The notes beneath the pieces were generated by a model, which was given only the letters and a program-made list of their open reading frames with translations, did not search any database and was not told where the DNA came from. Positions 1-8,168 of a DNA stretch of 64,000 nt are shown piece after piece. The DNA is taken from contig NC_003413.1 of assembly GCF_000007305.1 (NCBI RefSeq), positions 987,318 to 1,051,317 on the forward strand, in the 5' to 3' direction. Made by a program: the position numbers and the translations under genes. The DNA is from Pyrococcus furiosus DSM 3638 (lineage in GTDB: Archaea > Methanobacteriota_B > Thermococci > Thermococcales > Thermococcaceae). The number at the start of each line of letters is the position of its first letter. The first letter of the stretch is position 1.

Positions 1-399
1 GAGGACGGAAGATTCATGCTTAAGAAAATATTTAAAGAGAAATACAAGGGAGAAAAAAAGGGTGAGCAAAAAATGCAATACGTAAGCTTTGAGGAGTTTT
101 CAAAGATTGATCTTAGGATAGGAAAGATCGTTGAAGTTCAAGACCATCCAAATGCAGATAAGCTTTATGTGGTAAAGGTAGATCTTGGAGGGGAGATTAG
201 AACTCTAGTTGCAGGACTCAAAAAGTACTATAAACCAGAAGAGTTGCTAAACAGATATGTTGTTATAGTGGCGAACTTAGAACCTAAGAAGCTAAGAGGA
301 GTTGAGAGCCAAGGAATGCTACTAGCCGCGGATGATGGTGAGAAAGTTGCACTGTTAATGCCAGATAAGGAAGTAAAGCTGGGAGCAAAAGTTAGGTAG
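1..399 (+). CDS. metG: Methionyl-tRNA synthetase, C-terminal tRNA-binding domain (5' partial)
   Basis: The reading frame is open to the first base of the window, so this is the 3' end of a longer gene. About 25 charged, Lys-rich residues form a linker, followed by an OB-fold tRNA-binding domain of the EMAPII/Trbp111 type, with the typical stretch FSKIDLRIGKIVEVQDHPNAD and the LRGVESQGMLLAA segment near the end. In Thermococcales this domain is fused to the synthetase; in some archaea it is a separate MetRS beta subunit. The family charges tRNA-Met with methionine and uses this domain to dimerise and grip tRNA. An internal ATG at 73 has a GGTGA at 61-65, so a free domain could also be made. 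Identity is confident; that the upstream part is MetRS is inferred. Confidence 0.85.
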   Translation, partial: EDGRFMLKKIFKEKYKGEKKGEQKMQYVSFEEFSKIDLRIGKIVEVQDHPNADKLYVVKVDLGGEIRTLVAGLKKYYKPEELLNRYVVIVANLEPKKLRGVESQGMLLAADDGEKVALLMPDKEVKLGAKVR

Positions 400-703
400 A
401 TTTCGTTTCCTCCAATAACCATTTTAAGTATTCCTCGTTTACATCCTCTACATTAATTTTTATTATTGCTGGGACAGTGTATGGATGGAGCTCTTTTATT
501 CTCTTTTTGACTTCCTCCCAAAGATCTTCCCTAGTCTTTAAAATCACTCCAATCTCGTTATCTTCTTCGATCTTACCTTGCCACCAGTAAAAAGCCTTAT
601 GTTCTCTCAGATTAGCACATGCAACAAGCCTCTCTTCTAAAAGAGCCTTTGTAACTTTTTCTGCACTTTCCCAGGTAGGAAAAGTTGTATATATAATTAT
701 CAT
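392..703 (-). CDS. cutA: CutA1 divalent-cation tolerance protein
   Basis: The protein of about 103 residues is a near-complete match to the CutA1 family: an N-terminal MIIIYTTFPTWESAEKV strand-helix, the ACANLRE core, the FYWWQGKIEED hairpin and the HPYTVPAI motif. CutA1 is a very stable cytosolic trimer with a ferredoxin-like fold that binds divalent metals such as copper; its true role is unclear. I start it at ATG 703 because the family begins MII(V/I)YTTF; an ATG at 712 would add three residues and overlap the upstream gene in an ATGA-like arrangement. It lies directly downstream of the NMD3-like gene on the same strand and probably shares its transcript. Its 3' end overlaps the converging metG end by 8 bp. 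Confidence 0.93.
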   Translation of the reverse strand: MIIIYTTFPTWESAEKVTKALLEERLVACANLREHKAFYWWQGKIEEDNEIGVILKTREDLWEEVKKRIKELHPYTVPAIIKINVEDVNEEYLKWLLEETKST

Positions 704-708
704 CTTAC

Positions 709-1878
709 TCATTCTTCACCCTCCTTTTCCTTTATGTAAAATCTCCCCTTAACTTTAACGAGCCTATACAATTGTCCTTCTTCTAGATTAACCCCTGGTT
801 TTAAAACTTCAAAGGTTTCATATGTTGACATATCCATGAACTGAGCTTCTCTAGGGGTTTGACTTATTAAGAGAGCCTTTTTCTCTTCATGCTCCGCCTT
901 ATCAATTTTTTCCCTCTTTATTGTTTTCCAGTCATAATGCTGGCTTTCCCAGGTTTCTAAGTTCTTGAGCCTCATTCCTTTTCCACTAACGTTTTCTACC
1001 TTGTATATTCTACCGTGTCTATCCTCTACTATATCTCCCCTCCTGAACTTTGGAAGCCTTACTGTAACGCTGGTCCTGTATACCTCTTTGCTTGTCATTC
1101 TATCTAGCCCGACTAACTCGTACGCTTCACTTATCTCTCCTCCGAAGTGCTCCCTTATTACATTTGCAAGCTTTCTAGCGGCACTTGTGGAGCCCATGTA
1201 GAAGTCAATTCCCTCCTCTTTCTCTATGGTATCTTGGATAAACCCCATTCTGTCCTTTTTCATTATCTCATCAACCTTTTCCTGAACTAATTTTGTTACT
1301 GCTTCTCTCTCCTCTTTAGTGAATTCCCTGTCCTCAACTCTCACTTGAAGAATAGCCTCATAATAGCCCGCTAAAAATCTTTGGCACCTGGGACAAACAG
1401 TTTGCCTAACATATACAGTTGTCTCCTTTATTTCATCATGAGGTTCAAGTTGTAGTTCATGCAACCTTGCCTTTACCCTTACCCTATAAACTATTACTGC
1501 GGGAAAGTACTGGATATGATAGTCAACAGGAATAAAACCCACAAATGCCTTTCCCACTGGAATATTGTTTATATTTTCAAGTTCTTCCCAAGGAACAACT
1601 TCAAATTCCTTAACTTTATCTAAAGATTCCTCCAATGCTTCAAGCAAGGCATTTTCAGCCACTTCAAATATCAAGCTTTCTAGCTCGTAATTTTGCGGAT
1701 CTATCCATACTCCCCTCTTTTTATAACTTCCACAGTTTTGACATAATTCAGTATTAATTTCAGAGGGAAGAAGCAAAACTGGGTTCTCCTTCCTGAAGCA
1801 GACTTGACACAACCCATTAATCAAGGGTCCGCCTTCTTCTTCCGATATTCCACATCTATAGCATACCCTCATTGTCAT
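709..1878 (-). CDS. NMD3-related ribosome-biogenesis protein
   Basis: 389 residues. The N-terminus carries paired zinc-binding CxxC motifs (CYRCG near residue 5, CQVC near 23, CQNCG near 46, CPRC near 160), as in the NMD3 family. Eukaryotic NMD3 is the 60S export adaptor; archaea have no nucleus, so the archaeal protein is thought to act in large-subunit maturation or to block subunit joining. The C-terminal half, rich in acidic and basic residues, ends with a small beta domain (LEEGQLYRLVKVKGRFYIKEKE). Start could be either ATG 1878 or ATG 1872; no strong ribosome site separates them. Likely first gene of a two-gene unit with cutA. Family assignment is good, function is inferred from eukaryotes. 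Confidence 0.85.
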   Translation of the reverse strand: MTMRVCYRCGISEEEGGPLINGLCQVCFRKENPVLLLPSEINTELCQNCGSYKKRGVWIDPQNYELESLIFEVAENALLEALEESLDKVKEFEVVPWEELENINNIPVGKAFVGFIPVDYHIQYFPAVIVYRVRVKARLHELQLEPHDEIKETTVYVRQTVCPRCQRFLAGYYEAILQVRVEDREFTKEEREAVTKLVQEKVDEIMKKDRMGFIQDTIEKEEGIDFYMGSTSAARKLANVIREHFGGEISEAYELVGLDRMTSKEVYRTSVTVRLPKFRRGDIVEDRHGRIYKVENVSGKGMRLKNLETWESQHYDWKTIKREKIDKAEHEEKKALLISQTPREAQFMDMSTYETFEVLKPGVNLEEGQLYRLVKVKGRFYIKEKEGEE

Positions 1879-1940
1879 CTCGAAAGAATGTAAGATGCCA
1901 AGTTAAAAATATTACTTCAGAAAAGATAATAAAAGAGAGA

Positions 1941-2591
1941 TCACTCAAGCTTCTTGTAGCAGAACCACCAGTCATAGCATTCAATTTCTCCCTTTGCCTT
2001 GGCTTCTTCACGCTCTTTTATCTGCTCAACACTGCTTGCAGGTGGAACAATGACCTTGTCTCCAATGAGCTCGTTGTTTGGCCACTTGTGCGGAAGAGCA
2101 ACTCCCTTCTCAGTGCTTATCTTGAGGGCCTTGACTAATCTGAGAATCTCATCCCAATCTCTTCCTACTTCAGCCGGGTAGTAAACTATAGCCCTTATTA
2201 TTCCCTTGTCATCAACTATGAACACAGCTCTCGCTGTTATTGTTGAACCACTTGGAATCATTCCTAGTTTTTCTGCTAAATCTCCCCTATCATCAGCTAT
2301 AACTGGGAACTCGATTTCAACTCCAAGCTTCTCCTTAATCCACTCCATCCACTTGAGGTGGCTAAATACCTGATCTACACTTAGGCCTATTGGCTCGACC
2401 CCTAGTTCTCTAAACTTTTCAAGCCTAATTTGAAGCCCATAAAACTCGGTTGTACACACTGGAGTAAAGTCTGCTGGGTGGCTGAATAACATAAACCATT
2501 TCCCTTGCTTTGTGAAGTGGTCTGGAAGCTTTATCACTCCATGTGTAGTTTTTACCTCAACTTCTGGAAACTTTTCTCCTATCACTATCAT
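1941..2591 (-). CDS. Peroxiredoxin (archaeal Prx6-like, AhpC family)
   Basis: 216 residues. It reduces hydrogen peroxide and alkyl peroxides in the cytosol. The peroxidatic cysteine is Cys46 in the HPADFTPVC motif; the C-terminal tail carries Cys205 and Cys211 in a CYDWWFC motif, the pattern of archaeal Prx6-type enzymes that resolve the disulfide within the tail. Length and both motifs are full and normal. An AGGAGG ribosome site lies 8 bases before the ATG and a clear BRE/TATA element lies about 55 bases upstream, so it is monocistronic. In P. furiosus electrons for such enzymes come from a protein disulfide oxidoreductase/thioredoxin-reductase-like system, which is not in this window. Confidence 0.96.
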   Translation of the reverse strand: MIVIGEKFPEVEVKTTHGVIKLPDHFTKQGKWFMLFSHPADFTPVCTTEFYGLQIRLEKFRELGVEPIGLSVDQVFSHLKWMEWIKEKLGVEIEFPVIADDRGDLAEKLGMIPSGSTITARAVFIVDDKGIIRAIVYYPAEVGRDWDEILRLVKALKISTEKGVALPHKWPNNELIGDKVIVPPASSVEQIKEREEAKAKGEIECYDWWFCYKKLE

Positions 2592-2599
2592 TTTGCATT

Positions 2600-2657
2600 C
2601 CTCCTAAGTTTTGTTTTCAATAAGAACTAATATAGTTCGAATATATAAACTTTTCGG
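2600..2657 (-). promoter_or_regulatory. Promoter and ribosome site of the peroxiredoxin gene
   Basis: Read on the minus strand, CCGAAAA (2657-2651) is followed at once by GTTTATATAT (2650-2641), a good archaeal BRE plus TATA box. AGGAGG (2605-2600) precedes the ATG at 2591. The predicted start point would give a leader of roughly 25-30 bases. I looked for a SurR-type GTTnnnAAC site and did not find a clean one. Confidence 0.7.
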
Positions 2658-2725
2658 TTTGCCTAATAAGATACAAATTAGAGAACAATATTAAGAAAGT
2701 AGCAAAGCAAAAAGAAAGAGAAAAG

Positions 2726-3274
2726 TCACTCAGAAGAGACTCCAGCAGCTTCAAATAATTCATGAACCAAAACTAGAGGATAAAGCTTGAATCCTTCTTT
2801 TTCTATGGCCTCTTTGGCACCTTCTTCTCTATCTACCACAACGAATATCCCAGTTATCTCTGCCCCAGCTTCTTTCAGTATTTTTGCAGCTCTTAATACG
2901 CTTCCTCCAGTTGTAGTTACATCTTCAACTAGAAGAACCCTATCCCCTTCTTTTACTTCTCCTTCTATCTGCCTTCCAGTTCCATGTTCTTTCTTTTTCT
3001 TTCTTACAATTAGCAAGGGCCTATCTGTCTCCAACGCTAAGGCTGTTGCAATTGGAACGGCTCCAAGCTCTGGACCTGCTACTTTATCAAACTGAATTCC
3101 TTCTTCTTCTGCCTTCTCTTTGATTAGTCTTGCTATTAATCGAAGGGCTTTGGGATTCGTTATGAGCTTCTTTATATCTATGTAATAGGAGCTCTCCTTC
3201 CCTGAAGTTAAAATAAAGTGGCCAAACTTTATGCATTCTTCTTCAAGTATCATCCTTATTAGTTCTTCCTTCAT
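2726..3274 (-). CDS. pyrE: Orotate phosphoribosyltransferase
   Basis: 182 residues, the usual size. It converts orotate and PRPP to orotidine 5'-monophosphate, the fifth step of pyrimidine synthesis. The PRPP-binding motif [13 protein letters not shown] is at about residues 113-125; the flexible-loop basic segment [15 protein letters not shown] precedes it, and the N-terminal [17 protein letters not shown] is the orotate-side strand seen in the family. A TTTTTAAAG TATA-like element lies near 3302-3314 on the minus strand. No other pyr gene is adjacent. The assignment is firm. Confidence 0.97.
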   Translation of the reverse strand: MKEELIRMILEEECIKFGHFILTSGKESSYYIDIKKLITNPKALRLIARLIKEKAEEEGIQFDKVAGPELGAVPIATALALETDRPLLIVRKKKKEHGTGRQIEGEVKEGDRVLLVEDVTTTGGSVLRAAKILKEAGAEITGIFVVVDREEGAKEAIEKEGFKLYPLVLVHELFEAAGVSSE

Positions 3275-3355
3275 AGTGAACCCTCAGAATAAGTTATGCT
3301 TAACTTTAAAAATTTAGATGGGAGATATTATACTCGACTTTGCTTTGGGATAAAT

Positions 3356-3472
3356 CTTTATAAATACCTGACCTTTCAACATGGGTGAAGGGTAAGGGGG
3401 TAAGCACCGTCTCTAAGATATGGTTTTGTCTAATCTAATTTCCTAAAATTTGTTAATAGGAGGGTGGTAAAT
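3356..3472 (+). promoter_or_regulatory. Promoter and long leader of the L21e-rpoF operon
   Basis: A TATA box CTTTATAAAT lies at 3356-3365. If transcription starts about 25 bases on, the mRNA has a leader of about 85 bases, long for this organism, containing a purine-rich GGGTGAAGGGTAAGGGGG block at 3383-3400 and a four-codon reading frame starting at ATG 3381. The ribosome site AGGAGGG is at 3459-3465, before ATG 3473. No clear stem is visible. Confidence 0.6.
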
Positions 3473-3766
3473 ATGGTTCAAAAGGCTCACAGCTTTAGGA
3501 GAAAAACTAGGAAGAAGCTTAGTAAACATCCTAGAAGGAGAGGGCTTCCACCTCTAACTAGATTTCTCCAAGAGTTTGAAGTAGGACAGAGAGTTCATAT
3601 TGTTATAGAGCCCAGTTATCACAAAGGAATGCCAGATCCAAGATTTCACGGAAGAACTGGGACAGTGGTGGGGAAGAGGGGAGAAGCCTACATCGTGGAA
3701 ATTAAAGACGGGAGCAAGGTAAAGACGCTCTTCATTCATCCAGTACATCTCAGACCACAGAAGTGA
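3473..3766 (+). CDS. rpl21e: 50S ribosomal protein L21e
   Basis: 97 residues from ATG 3473, chosen because AGGAGGG lies just upstream and the family begins MVQKAHSFR; an in-frame GTG at 3464 is less likely. The protein is a small, basic, SH3-like component of the archaeal/eukaryotic large ribosomal subunit. Typical stretches are the basic N-terminus [16 protein letters not shown], the [21 protein letters not shown] core and the [18 protein letters not shown] barrel strand. It is followed after 6 bases by rpoF, an arrangement conserved in euryarchaea, which couples translation and transcription genes in one operon. Confidence 0.98.
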
Positions 3767-3772
3767 CGGGCT

Positions 3773-4135
3773 ATGATAGGGAGAGGCAAACTCGGGGAAA
3801 AGTACATAACGATAGCTGAAGCAAAGGAATTATTACTAAAAAGGCGCGAAGAAGAAGTAAAAGCTGGAATAGAGGAACCTCTATACTATGAAGCGAGGTT
3901 AGCTTTAGAACATGCTGAAAGATTTGCAAAGCTTCCAGCAGATAAGGCCAAAGAGGCAGTAGAGGAGCTTATGAATGCCTTTGAATGGATGAGTGACAGA
4001 ATTGCCTGCAAAATAGTTGACATCATGCCAGAAGACAGTATGGATCTAAGAGTTATATTTGCCAAGGAAGAATATCAACCAACACAGGAAGAGATGAAGC
4101 AAATCTTAGATATCCTTGACAAGTATAGAGAGTGA
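3773..4135 (+). CDS. rpoF: DNA-directed RNA polymerase subunit F (Rpb4 homologue)
   Basis: 120 residues, matching archaeal RpoF/Rpb4. With RpoE (Rpb7) it forms the stalk of RNA polymerase that binds the emerging transcript and helps initiation and termination. The N-terminal KYITIAEAKELLLKRREEE segment and the C-terminal helical HRDC-like part with IVDIMPEDSMDLRVIFAKE are diagnostic. It begins 6 bases after L21e stops and has only a weak ribosome site of its own, so it is probably translationally coupled. A T-rich tract at 4149-4175 follows and may terminate the operon. Confidence 0.96.
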   Translation: MIGRGKLGEKYITIAEAKELLLKRREEEVKAGIEEPLYYEARLALEHAERFAKLPADKAKEAVEELMNAFEWMSDRIACKIVDIMPEDSMDLRVIFAKEEYQPTQEEMKQILDILDKYRE

Positions 4136-4148
4136 CTATTCCTCCCGG

Positions 4149-4200
4149 TTTTTTCCTTAAATTTTTCTTATTACTCTGGCGAATGGAAACGGTTTTATAT
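4149..4200 (+). terminator. T-rich terminator after rpoF and promoter of the next gene
   Basis: After the rpoF stop the plus strand shows GGTTTTTTCC at about 4150-4159 and several further T runs to 4175, the oligo-U pattern that releases archaeal RNA polymerase. A TATA-like GGTTTTATATCC lies at 4190-4201 and would serve the small gene that follows. Confidence 0.45.
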
Positions 4201-4232
4201 CCCTTTTTCTAACTAAACTATGGGTGAAATTT

Positions 4233-4451
4233 ATGAAAAACATTGTTGTAGACATTAGAGTCCCCTATGACAAAAAAGGAGAAATTATCAAAAAGTTAAG
4301 CAAACTAATTAAAGATAAGGTTGCGAAGGCAAAGTTGCTCCCTCCAGATGCTTTTGGATACAATGAGATAATTTTGGAAGTTCTAGATGACAAGATCCTA
4401 AGAGAATTAAGAAAATTAAGAATTAAGAACGCTAAAATATTAAGCCATTAA
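4233..4451 (+). CDS. Conserved hypothetical small protein
   Basis: 72 residues from ATG 4233, which has GGGTGA 5 bases before it; an in-frame GTG at 4224 overlaps that ribosome site. The sequence is Lys/Ile/Leu-rich with a predicted beta strand (KNIVVDIRVPYD), a basic helix (KKGEIIKKLSKLIKDKVAKAK) and a second strand/helix pair (YNEIILEVLDDKILRELRKLR). I recognise no domain. It has its own TATA element and converges with the following minus-strand gene, overlapping it by 12 bp. It is likely cytosolic and small enough to be a nucleic-acid-binding accessory, but nothing shows this. Confidence 0.65.
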   Translation: MKNIVVDIRVPYDKKGEIIKKLSKLIKDKVAKAKLLPPDAFGYNEIILEVLDDKILRELRKLRIKNAKILSH

Positions 4452-5057
4452 AATGTTCTCCAATATTTTGACTGCTTCAGTAATTCTTTTTTCCGGTTTT
4501 TCATCAGATTTTGGTAGTTCTAAGTTGATGACAACTTTCTCCTCTCTCCCTTCTTCCTCAATATCGTATACCTCAATTTCTTCAATATCTACGCTCTCAA
4601 AGAAAGCTTCAAGTTCGGGAGCTATGATTTTTCTGTTTCCTTCACCATATACCTCTACTCTTACTATGTCTTCTCTTGATGAGACTATTATCGCTATTTC
4701 GAAATCCCCCACTTTCTTTACAAACTTTACAGCCTCACCATAACCAAATTGCTCCTCTCTAAACCCCATTTCAAGTAACGCTTTCCTAATTCTTTCTACC
4801 TTACTCTTCATTTTCCTGAGTATTCTCTCTCTAAGTTTTATGCTCTCTTCCAGAGCCTTCTTTATAGCTTCACCAACCTTCTCTATATCTCCCTCCCACA
4901 CACCAACTAATTTTATACCTGAGCTAGTGGCTTTAATTTCGAGTTTAATCTCGCTGGTGTCAAATTCAGATAAGTCATCAATTTTAAGCTCGCCAAGGCG
5001 AAGAATATCAAACTCTATGCGAACCAGCCTTCCAAAAGTACTGCCCTTAAATTTCAT
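4440..5057 (-). CDS. Conserved hypothetical protein
   Basis: 205 residues with GGTGA a few bases before the ATG. The N-terminal half is beta-rich, then a basic helix around residues 70-100 (KLRERILRKMKSKVERIRKALLEMG in part) joins it to a second alpha/beta half. No membrane segment, signal or cysteine motif is visible and I do not recognise a family. It ends inside the converging small gene at 4233-4451 and is divergent from the GGGP synthase gene, with only about 65 bp for both promoters. Function is unknown. Confidence 0.7.
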   Translation of the reverse strand: MKFKGSTFGRLVRIEFDILRLGELKIDDLSEFDTSEIKLEIKATSSGIKLVGVWEGDIEKVGEAIKKALEESIKLRERILRKMKSKVERIRKALLEMGFREEQFGYGEAVKFVKKVGDFEIAIIVSSREDIVRVEVYGEGNRKIIAPELEAFFESVDIEEIEVYDIEEEGREEKVVINLELPKSDEKPEKRITEAVKILENILMA

Positions 5058-5121
5058 AGGGGCTCACCTAATGAGAAACTTAGGATATTATTTAAAAACA
5101 TTGCTAATGAGGAGAATAGGG

Positions 5122-5883
5122 ATGGTTATGAAAATCGGGAAAGTAGAAAGATATATTCATGAAAAGCTTGAGAAGAAGAGACTGCACTTCGTTCTAATAG
5201 ATCCAGATGACACTTCACCCGAGGTTGCTGGGAAACTCGCCAGAGTATGCGAGGAGCTTGAAATTGATGCAATAATGGTTGGAGGATCTACAGGAGCGGA
5301 AGGAGAAACGCTAGATGAGGTTGTTAAAGCTATAAAGGAGAATTATTCTCTTCCTGTCATTCTCTTCCCAGGATCTCACGGCGGAATTAGTAAATATGCA
5401 GATGCAATATTCTTCATGAGCTTGCTAAACTCCAGAAATCCCTTTTTCATAACAGGTGCTCAAGCCCTGGGGGCATTTAGAGTCAAGAAGTATAACCTAG
5501 AGCCGATTCCAATGGCCTATATAATAGTTGAACCGGGAGAGACTGCAGGTTGGGTTGGAGATGCAAAACCAATTCCACGACATAAGCCAAAAATAGCAGC
5601 TGCCTATGCTTTAGCTGGACAGTATCTAGGAATGAGACTTGTATATCTTGAGGCAGGAAGCGGAGCTCCGCAACCCGTTCCAGAGACGATGGTAGCAACC
5701 GTGAAAAAAGCAATAGATGTTCCTCTAATAGTCGGAGGAGGGATAAGGAGTGGAGAACAAGTAAGAAAATTGGTCAAGGCTGGAGCAGATATTATAGTTA
5801 CAGGAACTGCAATTGAAAGCGCTGGAAGCATAGAAGAAGCGAGGAAAAAACTTGAAGATCTTAGAAGAGGGGTTTCCATTTGA
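5122..5883 (+). CDS. Geranylgeranylglyceryl phosphate synthase (PcrB family)
   Basis: About 253 residues. It joins sn-glycerol-1-phosphate to geranylgeranyl diphosphate, the first committed step of archaeal ether-lipid synthesis, and fixes the archaeal glycerol stereochemistry. It is a TIM barrel: LHFVLIDPDD at strand 1, IMVGGSTGAEGE, VILFPGSHGGIS, AYIIVEPGETAGW, LVYLEAGSGAPQPV and the C-terminal phosphate-binding loops VGGGIRSGEQ and VTGTAIE. A TATA box at about 5088-5096 lies 25-35 bases before ATG 5122 and ATG 5128, so the mRNA is probably nearly leaderless; ATG 5107 is less likely. Its substrate enzyme, a prenyl diphosphate synthase, is encoded at 62230-63252. Confidence 0.95.
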   Translation: MVMKIGKVERYIHEKLEKKRLHFVLIDPDDTSPEVAGKLARVCEELEIDAIMVGGSTGAEGETLDEVVKAIKENYSLPVILFPGSHGGISKYADAIFFMSLLNSRNPFFITGAQALGAFRVKKYNLEPIPMAYIIVEPGETAGWVGDAKPIPRHKPKIAAAYALAGQYLGMRLVYLEAGSGAPQPVPETMVATVKKAIDVPLIVGGGIRSGEQVRKLVKAGADIIVTGTAIESAGSIEEARKKLEDLRRGVSI

Positions 5884-6308
5884 GAGGAGCCTATATTTTA
5901 CTTCTTTATCTTCCAAGAAACTCTATTATAAAAACTAAAGGGAAAGTATTTAGGCTTAAGAAAGGATATTACGCTTATGTCGGTTCTGGAATGAATTCTC
6001 TGGAAGGTAGAGTTCTTCGTCATCTTAGAAAGGATAAAAAGTTGCACTGGCATATAGATTATCTAACTTTGATCGCAACTCCACTAAAGGCTTATCTCGT
6101 ACCCTCTCCAGTAAGAATAGAAGAAGAGCTATCTAAATCCCTCAATATGGTGGGAAAAGTAGTTAAAGGCTTCGGTTCTTCCGACCTCTCTGTTCCTGGG
6201 AATTTATTCTTCTTTGACAAAGATCCTTCAGAAAAAATTGAAGAAATAGTGTGGGCATTCCTCAGTAGGAAGCCCAAATCTGATGACCTTCGTCAAGATA
6301 CCTCTTAA
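5880..6308 (+). CDS. DUF123 / GIY-YIG-like protein
   Basis: 142 residues from a TTG whose last three bases lie within the TGA of the preceding gene; GAGGGG lies about 9 bases upstream. The motifs GAYILLLYL, KGYYAYVGSGMNSLEGRVLRHLRKDKK and HWHIDYL are those of the DUF123 family, a compact relative of GIY-YIG nucleases that also occurs fused to endonuclease III-like proteins. A nuclease role in DNA repair is suggested by the fold but not proven. It is translationally coupled to GGGP synthase, without an obvious functional tie. Its last 47 bases overlap the converging PIN-ATPase gene. Confidence 0.82.
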   Translation: MRGAYILLLYLPRNSIIKTKGKVFRLKKGYYAYVGSGMNSLEGRVLRHLRKDKKLHWHIDYLTLIATPLKAYLVPSPVRIEEELSKSLNMVGKVVKGFGSSDLSVPGNLFFFDKDPSEKIEEIVWAFLSRKPKSDDLRQDTS

Positions 6309-8070
6309 GGAGCTTGCCAACAGGAGAATTCTTTCCGACTTTGACTACCCCTTTCTTGCTTGGAGTAGCTGTGAATATATATTCATTATCTGCATAAAAC
6401 CTTAAAGGTCTTCTGGCATAGTCTGGGGACACTCTTAGTACTATACTCTTCTTTTTCTCCTCAACTTCTACTGGGATTTTTTCCCCAGGCTTCTCTGGAG
6501 CTTTCTCTGAAAAACTCTTTACATCAATGCTAATTCCGAGCCTATTTTCAAGCTCTTGTATCCTTTTTCCTTTCTTCCCAATAATCAAAGGTATATCGAA
6601 TTCGTCAGCGTATATAACTGCCTTGTGAGGGCTTACGACTTCTACTTCAGTGTATACATCTGGTAAAAACCTCTGGATTTCCTGTTTGAGCTTTTTCTCA
6701 GCCAACTTTAGCGCTGGAGCCTTTTCTTCTTTCTTTATTGGGACGACGCTTACTTCTTCTCCGAACGTATAAATCTCGTATTCTAGTTGGCCCGTTTCGA
6801 AGTCCCTAACCTCAATTACAGGCCTTGCTAAGTCCTCTTCTTTCATTCCAGTGGGGACTTTGACTTTGTATTCGAGTGTTAGAACCTTGGCAACTCTTCC
6901 ATCTTTGATAAAGATCACAGTATCCACTATTTGAGGTATCATTCCAAGCTCTACTCTTCCGATGAATCTTTGAATAGCATCTATAGGCTTGGTAGCATGC
7001 ACTACTCCTACCATCCCTACCCCGGCAAGTCTTAGATCGGCGTAAATAAGGAAATCGCTGGTCTTCCTCATTTCATCAAAAATTGTATAATCAGGCCTTA
7101 CTAAGAGAAGAACGTCTCCAGTCTTCTCCATACTTCCTCCCAGAGCTGTGTACTGAGTAATTTCTTCAGAGACATTCAAATCCCTGGGCTTTTCCATAGT
7201 CTTAACTATCTTACCCATGGATGCATACCACTCTGCCAATGCTTGAACAAATGTTGTTTTTCCAGCTCCAGGAGGTCCTGCTACTAGTATTCCCTCAGCT
7301 CTTTCCCTAAGCCTCTCCAAGAGCTTTTCACTTAGCTGGTAATCCTCTATACTAAGCTTCTTAATTGGTCTCACGGCAGTTATCTCTATTCTATCAGAGA
7401 AGGGAGGCCTCGCTATTACAATTCTATAGTTCCTTAGTTGGACTACCGTAGCACCAGGTTCATCAAGCTCAATGAAACTTTCGGGATCTCTTCTAGCTCT
7501 CTCTACAATATCATCAGCTATTTCCTCCAGTTCGTCCTCACTGAGAGGCTCGTCTCTTATTGGCACTAATTTCCAATTCCCTGGTCTTCCCTTCTTTGCC
7601 AGGGGTTTTATTCCTGCTTTTAAGTGAACGCTCATGGTTTCCTCGTCAAAGAAATCTTCGAGTCTCATTCTTGGCTCTCTTTTAGCTTCGAGGTAGATTA
7701 CATCAATACCCTTTGCTATGGCGATGTCTCTCTGAATTTGATCACCAGTTACTAGAACTCCGTTAAGTTCTCTGGCAACCTCCCTTACCATGTTATCAAT
7801 TTCTCCAGACTTCGCCCTTCTTATTTGCCACAAATCTGGTCTCTCTCCGTAGAATTCCAGAAGTATTTTTCCTTCATTAGCTATCTCTCTAAGTTTCTTC
7901 AACTCTTCTAGTCCTGTATGCCCTATTGCCTTTCCCGCATTAGCTTGATGCTCTATTTCAGCTACTACAGCCTCAGGAACCACTACCTTTACCTTTTCTT
8001 TCAATCTCTCCAAGTATTGGGTCAATCTCCCATCTACTATCACGCTAGTGTCTGGAACTAAGACCTTCAT
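6262..8070 (-). CDS. PIN-domain/KH-domain ATPase (PINA-type)
   Basis: About 602 residues from ATG 8070, chosen because GGTGA lies 5 bases upstream; an upstream ATG at 8118 would add 16 residues. Order of parts: an N-terminal PIN nuclease fold (VLVPDTSVIVDGRL, conserved acidic residues through VTGDQIQRDIA), a PilT/VirB11-like RecA ATPase with Walker A GPPGAGKTTFVQA near residue 267 and the DYTIFDEMRKTSDF Walker B region, then a KH-like RNA/DNA-binding segment with IIGKKGKRIQELE. The Sulfolobus homologue PINA is a hexameric ATPase that drives Holliday-junction branch migration. A DNA repair or recombination role is inferred. It stands alone on its strand. Confidence 0.85.
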   Translation of the reverse strand: MKVLVPDTSVIVDGRLTQYLERLKEKVKVVVPEAVVAEIEHQANAGKAIGHTGLEELKKLREIANEGKILLEFYGERPDLWQIRRAKSGEIDNMVREVARELNGVLVTGDQIQRDIAIAKGIDVIYLEAKREPRMRLEDFFDEETMSVHLKAGIKPLAKKGRPGNWKLVPIRDEPLSEDELEEIADDIVERARRDPESFIELDEPGATVVQLRNYRIVIARPPFSDRIEITAVRPIKKLSIEDYQLSEKLLERLRERAEGILVAGPPGAGKTTFVQALAEWYASMGKIVKTMEKPRDLNVSEEITQYTALGGSMEKTGDVLLLVRPDYTIFDEMRKTSDFLIYADLRLAGVGMVGVVHATKPIDAIQRFIGRVELGMIPQIVDTVIFIKDGRVAKVLTLEYKVKVPTGMKEEDLARPVIEVRDFETGQLEYEIYTFGEEVSVVPIKKEEKAPALKLAEKKLKQEIQRFLPDVYTEVEVVSPHKAVIYADEFDIPLIIGKKGKRIQELENRLGISIDVKSFSEKAPEKPGEKIPVEVEEKKKSIVLRVSPDYARRPLRFYADNEYIFTATPSKKGVVKVGKNSPVGKLLKRYLDEGHQIWASY

Positions 8071-8168
8071 CTCGCTCACCTTCCTTATCTCGCATCTCTT
8101 AATTCTCTTTATATGCATTTACCTAAAATTTTTAAGCACTAAAAGTTATTAAAATTTGGTGATGAAAA

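Noticed and set aside
2633-2650. GTTCGAAT resembling a tRNA T-loop
   Set aside because: No acceptor stem, anticodon arm or CCA region around it; it belongs to the peroxiredoxin promoter.
2636-2660. SurR redox-regulator site in the peroxiredoxin promoter
   Set aside because: No GTTnnnAAC; the nearest AAC/GTT pair has a six-base gap, so it does not fit the known motif.
4840-5121. A 95-codon N-terminal extension of GGGP synthase
   Set aside because: It lies antisense to the 4440-5057 gene, has Ser/Leu-rich shadow composition, and a TATA box stands just before ATG 5122.
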